A stretch of 64,000 nucleotides of DNA. Source: Orientallactaga sibirica. Taxonomy: Eukaryota; Chordata; Mammalia; Rodentia; Dipodidae. The stretch is from the NCBI GenBank assembly GCA_036365145.1, contig JAEOAD010000001.1:103822001-103886000 (forward strand), in the 5' to 3' direction. Below, in pieces: positions 56,979-64,000 of the stretch (position 1 is its first letter; every line of letters starts with the position of its first letter). A program made the position numbers and the translations under genes. A model generated the notes under the pieces. That model had not been told where the DNA came from, ran no database searches, and was given only the letters and a program-made list of their open reading frames with translations.

Positions 56979-58271
56979 GCAAAAGTTTATTACCAGGAAT
57001 GGGGTGTTATTGTATGATTAATCTGACCATGTGCATTTTGGTCTTTTGGAACTTATGTGCTAGAGGAAAATGTACAGATTTAGTACTCAGACTATAGAAT
57101 TCTTACAGTGCAGTAACCAAATTTTATGGATTATTCTGGTGAGAGTTTGAAAATGCTAAGTGCAGAGAGAATTGTGTTGGTTTATGAACTTTCAAAGGAG
57201 AAGGAAAGACAGCAGAAAACTCTGTTGGAACTGGGACACTGGCGTAAAGGCTGGCTGTGTTCTCCTGTCCGTGGCCAAACAGTTTAATCAAGCTTGGATT
57301 TGAAAATAATGGACTGGTGTGCTTGGTGGACGATATACAGTGGAAAGATATAAGATTTAAAGTTGAAAAAATTCAAACAGAGTAAAATTTCTGGCATAGA
57401 GACAGGTTTTAGGTTACTGAAGCTGCTGTTGTCAAACAGATTACCACCATTAAGATGCTTACATTGAAACAACGGAAGGATGCCTGAAGTGATGACCATC
57501 CTGGAAGACTAAATGAATAGGAAAGAAAACTCTTGAAAGGAGATGACTGGAAGAATTCTAAAGTCTAAGATCAAGATTTATTTTCTCTCTGGATTAACAA
57601 ATGACTGTGTGGCTGCATACTTGGTATTGGTTTTGGAAGCATGAAAAATGCATGGAAATGGGTCATGAAGTGCATGCAGTTTCAGGAGCAGCTGCTGAGA
57701 CATAGCATGTGAAACAGGGTCATTTCCTTGTGTGGCCAGTGAGGCCTCTGTCTGAAGTTAAATAGGAGCCCTGTGGAGGTACACAGTGGGAATCAGGAAA
57801 TTTTAAAGGCTAAAAAGGCCAATATATGGAATTAAATATTGACAATGGTTTTACAGTGGTGACCTGAAGATGTTTTAGATATACCAATACTAAGCATTGA
57901 CTACCATGGAGTACTGTTGGCTCAGGATGGATTTTTTCCCCTTATTACTCAGCCCAGCAGGAGGAATGGAAATTGTAAATACAGAGAATATGTCACTTGA
58001 TATGGATGTCAGACTTGACCCACAGATGTTTGACATTTATCTGGTTATTGATTTTGCATTGGTCCAGTCTCTTTTTTTTATACCTTATAGTAATATAAAT
58101 GTTTACTTTATGCCATTATATGTTGGAAGTATGTATATGGTTTTGATTTTATGGGATTCACACTTAAGGGACAGTTTTAAAATTGGTAAAGACTATGGGG
58201 ACCTTGGAATCTGAACTAAATGCAGTTTGGAATATGAGATGGTTATGAGTCTGTGGTGGCCAGGGTCATAA

Positions 58272-58524
58272 TGTGGCAGTTTGAATATATGTCTCCCATA
58301 GACTAGGGTGCTTTATTAATCTTTTTACCTTGGGGGTGGGGGCTGGAGAGATGGCTTAGTGATTAGGGCACTTGCCTGCAAAGCCTAAAGACTCATGCTC
58401 AACTCTCCAGATACCATGTAAACCAGATGCATAAAAGGTGAGGCAAGGGCAAGATTGCACATGTCCACTAAGTGGCATAAATGTCTAGAGTTCAATTGTA
58501 GTGGCTGAGTCCCTGGCACACCAG

Positions 58525-58591
<67 letters not shown>

Positions 58592-58967
58592 TGCTCTCTC
58601 TAAAAAAATTAAAGAAAAAAAGCTTGTACCTTGGATATCCCACCATCATGCTGGAGGAGGTGTTACTGGGGTCAGCTCCTGGGGCCCAGACCAAAGGTGT
58701 GTTTAGGAGTAGATCTGGACTCCAATGCAGCATGTAGGAGCAGTCTGAGCTCTGGTGTCCTCCTTTCTGTGAGTTTGTACTTGCTACTTTTTGGTGCTTG
58801 CTAGTTGGTAGTGCTTTCTCTTTCTGCTTGGATTTTTGAATGGCAGCCATCTTCTTCCACCATAGATGGAACTTCCTTCCTCTGGATCTAGACGCTTGAA
58901 ATAAATCCCTTCCTCCCATAAAACTGCTTGGTTAGATGTTCATTTCAGCATCATGGAACTCTCTACA
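58272..58967 (+). mobile_element. 3' LTR of MaLR-like element, with a B2 inside
   Basis: 'tgtggcagtttgaatatatg' to 'gaactctctaca'. The B2 insertion at 58340-58620 accounts for its greater length. The same 'gcttgaaataaatcccttcc' word lies near the end. Confidence 0.8.
58340..58620 (+). mobile_element. B2-type SINE inside the 3' LTR
   Basis: 'gggctggagagatggctta' head, then a middle that includes 'aaggtgaggcaagggcaaga' and 'catgtccactaagtggcata', a (CT)n(GT)n run at 58530-58590 and an A-rich tail. Near-duplicated 'taccttgg' words flank it. Its 144-codon antisense ORF and 78-codon sense ORF are incidental. Confidence 0.9.
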
Positions 58968-58972
58968 AAAAG

Positions 58973-59452
58973 AGCACTTAATTGGTAATCCACAGTTTTA
59001 TACATGTTAATAATGTATTGTGATCATATGCACCTGCGTTACCCTTTTTTGTCCCCCTTCAACTCCTGATGATCCCCTTCTACTTCCCAACTAGTCCTCT
59101 CCTACTTTCATGTCTTTTGTGTGTCTGTGTGCACATGCATGTGCATGCACACTTGAACACACATATTTAACTCCATGAGTTTAATTAAGGTTGTTAGCAT
59201 GAACATGGATATGGGGTTAATTACTGAATTGTGGGCAATTTAAGAGTGGCTACCAAACTGAAGGAAAGGTCTCCCTCTCCCCCAGTAACCATTAATTGCC
59301 ATTCGCTCCTCAGGGATGGGTGAGACCTCTTGAGTCCCTTGCCCATCTATGGTGGAATTTTGACAGGTTTGATCATGTGCAAGGCAAAGGCAGGTAATCG
59401 CAGCTGCTATGAGCTCACACGTGCAATGGTCACTCGTCATATGCAGATGAAA
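58973..59452. other. Unassigned noncoding DNA
   Basis: Nothing recognised. The 66-codon antisense ORF at 59240-59440 has no features. Confidence 0.4.
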
Positions 59453-59458
59453 GGGCCC

Positions 59459-59820
59459 ATCACAGTCAGCTCCATGCTGCTGAGATGAACCTCTAAAACA
59501 GACACAGTTTATCAGAGGAGTGAGATTTATTTCAGGCTTACAGATCTAGGGGGAGTTCCATAATGAAAAAGAAGCTGGTCCCCTTTCACACCACCACCAG
59601 CACTACCAAACGCAAGCCCCAAACCAACAGCAAAACAGCATGGAACGACAGGCAGAATTCACTCTGAATACCCTAGGCTGGAATTCAGATCTTCCCCCAA
59701 GAACACCTTATGCTGGACCCTAGGATCCATCCCCCAGTAACACCTCCTCCATCCAGGCAGCTGGAGACAAGCTTTTGTAATAAAACCACCTTCTATTGGG
59801 GGACATAACAAACTACCACA
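59459..59820 (-). mobile_element. MaLR-like solo LTR with GGGCC target duplication
   Basis: Reverse LTR ending 'ataacaaactaccaca', so TG on the minus strand. The other end is decayed. gggccc occurs at 59453-59458 and 59821-59826, so a 5-6 bp duplication flanks it. Shares 'gatttatttcaggcttacag' and 'agggggagttccataatg' with the copies at 11905 and 14339. Confidence 0.75.
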
Positions 59821-59894
59821 GGGCCCTACAATACTCTCCCTTCCTCCAGCTCTTGTTAACCATCTCTCTTCCTTCCAGACACTGACAATGTATA

Positions 59895-60120
59895 TGTATT
59901 TTATATTTATATTTATATTTATATATATATGGAGAGAGAGAGAGGGAGAGAGAGAGAGAGAATGGGTACACTAGGGGCTCTAGCCACTGCAAACAAACTC
60001 CAGATGCATGTGCCACATTGGGCATCTGGCTTACATGGGGTGGGTAGTAGTGAATTGAGCCTGGATCCTTAGGCTTCTCAGGCAAGTGTGCCTTAATCAC
60101 CAAGCCATCTCTTCAGTCCT
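59895..60120 (-). mobile_element. B2-type SINE
   Basis: Reverse copy with a (TTTATA)n(GA)n tail on its left, 'agccactgcaaacaaactcc', 'catctggcttacatgggg' and head 'aagccatctcttcagtcc'. The 96-codon antisense ORF at 59813-60103 crosses it. Confidence 0.9.
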
Positions 60121-60919
60121 ACTTCCTGTTATTGAATGACGAGAAGACAAGGTAGGATGATAAGAAGTTCTATGACTATTAAAATCCAGAGCTGAGGGAG
60201 CCAAAATTCACTTTCTTGGTGTGCTGGTGGCACAGCACCAGATATCTCCCGGTGACAGGATACAAGGTAAGAGAAGAATGTAATCATGTCGAAGAGGTAG
60301 ATCAAAGCACTAACACGATCTCTATTTGCAAAGCTCAGAGGACCCTCTGATGACATAGCCAGGATGAGCTGCTGAAGTCTCAAGGGCAGCAAGGAAGAGT
60401 GGTTAGAAGGGAATGCAGGCAGATGGATAAAGCACAATCAAACCAAAGAAACGACAGACACAGCTTCGGGGAAACATCTCTCCAGAAGGCTTTTCCACAG
60501 TGATGCTCTGTTACTGCCAGTGATTAACACGACACCCCCTGAGCTTGTCTGACCTTGTTTGCTCTCCAGAGTCAGCACCCCGCAGTACCTGAATCTCTGT
60601 GCCTTTGTTTTTTTTCCTTTTGATTTGCTTTTCTTATATACATATGAAGCCCTTCTTCTTTGAAACAGAAGAGCTATTTGAAAAATGGACCAGGAGCTCT
60701 TATGTTCTTACCCTGGCTAGACAAGCAAAGAAGAAAGAACAACTTGTCTTGTGATGTGCAAGTCACCCTGTTTATTTCCAGCACAGTAACTGGCAGGGAG
60801 GGAGGCTTACTAACTGGAGCAGCAAATATTTGCTGAGAATGTGAAGAAGCTCACAGAGAGGAGCCAGAAGCCCTGATGGTTCTGAATTATGCTGCATACA
60901 TTACATCCCAGCCCCCACC
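60121..60919. other. Unassigned noncoding DNA
   Basis: No element recognised. The 102-codon antisense ORF at 60129-60437 has no recognised domain. 60440-60600 is mildly GC-richer. Confidence 0.4.
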
Positions 60920-60924
60920 CAACT

Positions 60925-61070
60925 CTGAATTTGCTGTGTGACCTTGACCAGATAACTTATCTCCTTTGTGTTGCCATTTTTTTGCTTTGAACAAGGAATT
61001 GAAGATACTTTATAATGCTGTGAGGATGGAGAGAGATTATGCATAAAACAGTAAATGTTGAGGGAAAGTA
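60925..61070 (+). mobile_element. MIR SINE fragment
   Basis: 'ttgctgtgtgaccttgacca', 'gataacttatctcctttgt' and 'atgctgtgaggatggagag' follow the sense MIR core. Confidence 0.65.
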
Positions 61071-64000
61071 TTATTCCTTAATGGGGTAGAATGCAATTTT
61101 AATATCTTTGGCGAGATTAAATGTAAGCAGATGTAGGATATATCCTACGGTGATTTCATGGTTTTCAGGAATAGATTTGGAAAATCAACATCCATTTTTA
61201 CCTGATGTCTAACACCATGCATATTTAATCATGAATATTTATTACAATTCCAAGGGAATTCATAATGTTTACCAAGGAAAGGTGACATCATGGGGTGAAC
61301 ATGTTAGGTCTTCTTCCCATACCATCAATGACAGATTTTGAGATATAGTTTGAATCATTAACAAAAAGAAACATGAATACGCTGGAGGAGAGAATGCGAA
61401 ATTCCCATTTCTTCTTAGGCAATGCTTCAAAATCATCCAAAGTCGGTGATGATTCCCCTGAGTTGTAGTCCAAGACCTCCAGGAGTATCAAATTTTTCGA
61501 TAGGGCAATTTAGTAGGACAGGCTTAAAGAATGTAATCATTAGAGAGAAGAAACCCATCATGTGAGAAAGAAATATAACCACAAACAAGACAAAAAATCG
61601 CTTTAAATGATCACAAACTGTGCTTTAATATTTCTGGGAAATTTTAGGGAAAACTTGAAAACAGGCTCCTGGATTTTATATTAACGTTAATGAAATACAA
61701 AATAAGAAGTATAGGATCTTTTCTCTTGCTTTTTATAGCACATTAAGTTCAAGAAATGGGAATCTAGTCTAAACAGGAAACATTCAGGAAAGCAAGTTCC
61801 CCTCTAGGTGAGAAACCCTTTTCATAGAAAGTTACAAAGGTATAACATAGGTTAGTTTTGTATAGAAGCGCTGAGGCCAATGGGATATGGTCAATTTGTT
61901 TGACTCTTGGTTGCTTCATTTTTACCTGAAAGAGTTGGACCCAGAGTCCCTGACACTCAGAGTTAGAAAGGACTGCAGAGGCAATGCAGCCCATCCTGTC
62001 TCTGGTGCAATTGCTTAAGTCTTTTGTTTAAACATTTTTCAGAGTTAGGAAGACTTTTATATCTCATCATGTCATTATTGGATGAAAAATAACATTATTT
62101 ATCATAAGAATAAATCATGTTATTAGTTTCCGGCTTAGAGCCAGGAGTCAGAAGACTGGAGTTTGGGCTCCGAATGACACTGATATGTATGAACCTATAG
62201 AATCTTTTGTTTTCCTTCCACATTTTTCTACAAGCAAGGAGAAATTGAGTGGTTTGTGATATTTAGGAATCTCTAGTGATATCAAATATTCTTTGTCATT
62301 CTGTTTTCCACCTCTATCCACATTGGTGCATACTAACAAGAAAATATAACCATTATACAAATCTGCCATTGTATGGAGGAGGTGCTCAAAGGGTGTACTG
62401 TGGGAAGAGGGATTAATAAAGAGGGAGGCTTAAGCCTTGAAGGAAAGGAGAAAAAAAGGACTGAGAAGGTGAACTGAGATAGAGTAGACTCTGATCTTTC
62501 TGGGAAAAGAGTAATAAGATGGCAGAGGCAACTCAATGTCTATATTAGGAAAAAGTGTGCTGCCAGATCTGTGCCTATGAGAAATGTGCCAAGGTGAGAG
62601 CACAGTGAGGTACCAGTGGCCTTGCACAAAGGCCACAAAACTATCACATAGAAGAAACCAGTTGACAAAAAGAAAAGCTGGAAGCCCCTACAGCTAAGGC
62701 CCAACTCAGACAAAAATCTGGCCACTAGCACAGGCATGGAGGTTTTCCAGAGCATCTGAAAGTGCCCAACTGCTCAGTATAATGATAAAGTGCACACCCT
62801 TGAGTGATGATTTAAGATGCTGAGGCGTACAATGCATGATGTTGTATGTAGAACTACGTGTAATAAGTAGAGCATGAATGAGGAAACTCCCTCTATGAAA
62901 ACAACACCAAAAAGCCTACTCAGTGTGATAATAAAGTCCAGAACCATTGACCACTGTGTGGCTCTGCTGTTATTTGTATGGAGACACAAGAACCTCTTCA
63001 GAACCCCAACATCTGCTGGTATCAAAGGGTGACAGGGGTGAGGAAGAAATAAGAAGTAGCATCACATAATAAACATTTTGCCTTCATTCTGAGGATCCAG
63101 ATGCTTTGCTCTAGATATGGTTTTTTTATATATATTTTTCTTTGGGCTAAAAATAAATCTGTCACACTCCAATGGGGCTAAAAATCCATATTTGAGATTT
63201 CCTATATTCTGGTGACACTAGGCATGGAGACCACTGCTAACTGAAGACAGAGTTCAGTGCTCCCTCTTTCTCTTGGTATCTTCACTTGAAACACAACAGT
63301 CTTGAGAGCTCTCAAGAGAACCTTATCCTCGCTCTCTTGTCCCCATGTACAGATTCCCTCCCTCAAACGCAATGTAAAAGAGGCTGAGATTACACAATTA
63401 GAGAGCAGGCTCTGGGATGAATGGGCTACACAGTGTCTGTTCCTCAAGTCAGAGGTGCTTTAGGACTGAAAGCCAGTTAGATAGAGTCCAATCAGGAAGA
63501 AAGAGTGGGCAAGAATCAGGGTCTCCTTGGGAAACCCAGCTTCTTAAAGGTATAGCTGCAGAGCCCATTGCCTGCAGGTACAATTTGTCTACATCTCATC
63601 AATATCCTAAAACTGGCAAGGATTTGGATAATGACACCATTGATGAAGCTGAATCTTTAGGGTGTTGTAGAACAACCAAATTACCTATTCTAGGATTAAC
63701 TAGTATTATTACTAGCCTCTGTGCACTCTAGCTTTCAGGGAGCCTTTCCACACTGTCTCTCAATTTAGTCATGTCACTTGCTTTGGCCAATAAGAAAGTA
63801 ACAACCTTAATGTGAGCAGAAATTTGTGGAAGTCCTTGTACACTTTGTTTGCTTGTTTCCACCTTTGCATCTCTATGAGAGCTACAAGCACCTGCCTGAG
63901 CCAGCCTGATGGGAGCAGGTAACAATCACACAGAAATTGAAATAGGCATCCAGGACACTGCTTGTCTTGGGCATTGAAAATACCCTTTTCCTCATAATTC
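61071..64000. other. Unassigned noncoding DNA to the window end
   Basis: No interspersed repeat named with confidence. 61100-61500 is motif-dense and repeat-free and may be conserved. 'ttagaaaggactgcagaggc' near 61965 hints at an old element of unknown family. ORFs of 65-104 codons (62148-63925) on both strands have no recognised domain. Confidence 0.35.

Larger units (their letters stand above)
56620..58967 (+). mobile_element. Complete MaLR-like LTR retrotransposon
   Basis: Two LTRs flank about 1.3 kb of internal sequence. The 5' LTR is 56620-56978 and the 3' LTR is 58272-58967. The internal region starts 'gcaaaagtttattaccagga' and has short ORFs only (105 codons at the longest, 57897-58214), consistent with a nonautonomous element. 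No exact target duplication is seen (gaaca before, aaaag after). Confidence 0.75.

Noticed and set aside
57897..58214. 105-codon ORF in the MaLR-like internal region
   Set aside because: MaLR internal regions often hold short chance ORFs and no retroviral domain is recognised.
58485..58919. 144-codon antisense ORF
   Set aside because: It crosses a B2-type SINE with a (CA)n(GA)n run inside a MaLR-like LTR.
8586..60120. B2-type SINE heads as tRNA genes
   Set aside because: They have A- and B-box-like motifs but are followed by SINE bodies and A-rich tails, so they are tRNA-derived retroposons.
63417..63731. 104-codon ORF near the window end
   Set aside because: No domain, no splice or promoter context and no recognisable similarity. 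Chance is the simplest explanation.

Overview
This is vertebrate nuclear DNA from a rodent. It is AT-rich, shows no prokaryotic gene structure, and is packed with rodent SINEs: B1-type (7SL-derived), B2-type (tRNA-derived, opening with a 'ggctggagagatggctta' head), B4-type and a probable B1-dID composite. The B2-type consensus, with its 'taagccagatgcacaag' middle and (CT)n tail, differs from the mouse/rat B2. From memory it fits a dipodoid (jerboa-like) rodent, but that is an inference that a repeat-library search should confirm.

I find no convincing host protein-coding exon, tRNA, rRNA or snRNA gene. The longest open frames either run through SINEs, microsatellites or an endogenous retrovirus, or are short and unrecognised. 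The window therefore reads as a gene desert or part of a long intron.

Layout. 0-7.9 kb: old LTR copies (1.12 and 4.39 kb), MIR fragments including one cut by two younger SINEs (3.83-4.30 kb), and repeat-poor DNA at 5.5-6.2 kb. 8-9.7 kb: an antisense ancient L1 interrupted by a B2 and by another repeat. 10.3-14.7 kb: B1, a B4 split by a MaLR-like LTR, and a second such LTR. 16.2-18 kb: MIR, an LTR with a 5-bp target duplication and a B2 inside it, then B1. 19.7-20.1 kb: two B2s in tandem. 21.6-24.3 kb: two L2 tracts and MER5-like pieces. 24.5-25.1 kb: a repeat-free stretch of higher GC. 25.4-30.2 kb: MIR, B2, B1, B4, L2 and an MLT1-like LTR. 31.8-33.9 kb: remnants of a sense ancient L1. 34.3-41.6 kb: B2s, a probable B1-dID, and two related LTRs, the first splitting a B4. 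41.6-44.45 kb: a second antisense ancient L1 with insertions. 45.6 kb: B1. 47.4-48.2 kb: a probable solo LTR. About 49.8-54.5 kb: an antisense degraded gammaretrovirus-like (class I) provirus with a tRNA-His-type primer site. 56.2-59 kb: L2, then a complete two-LTR MaLR-like element. 59.4-61 kb: a MaLR-like LTR, a B2 and a MIR. 61-64 kb: mostly unassigned.

The strongest leads are a CTCF-like motif carried by the long B2-type subfamily, a separate CTCF-like site outside repeats, a B2 with a perfect 20-bp target duplication and a duplicated B-box region, the tRNA-His-type ERV with two matrix-like gag segments, the intact MaLR-like element, and LTRs whose ends are fixed by target duplications. 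Repeat names come from recognising consensus features by eye, not from a database search.
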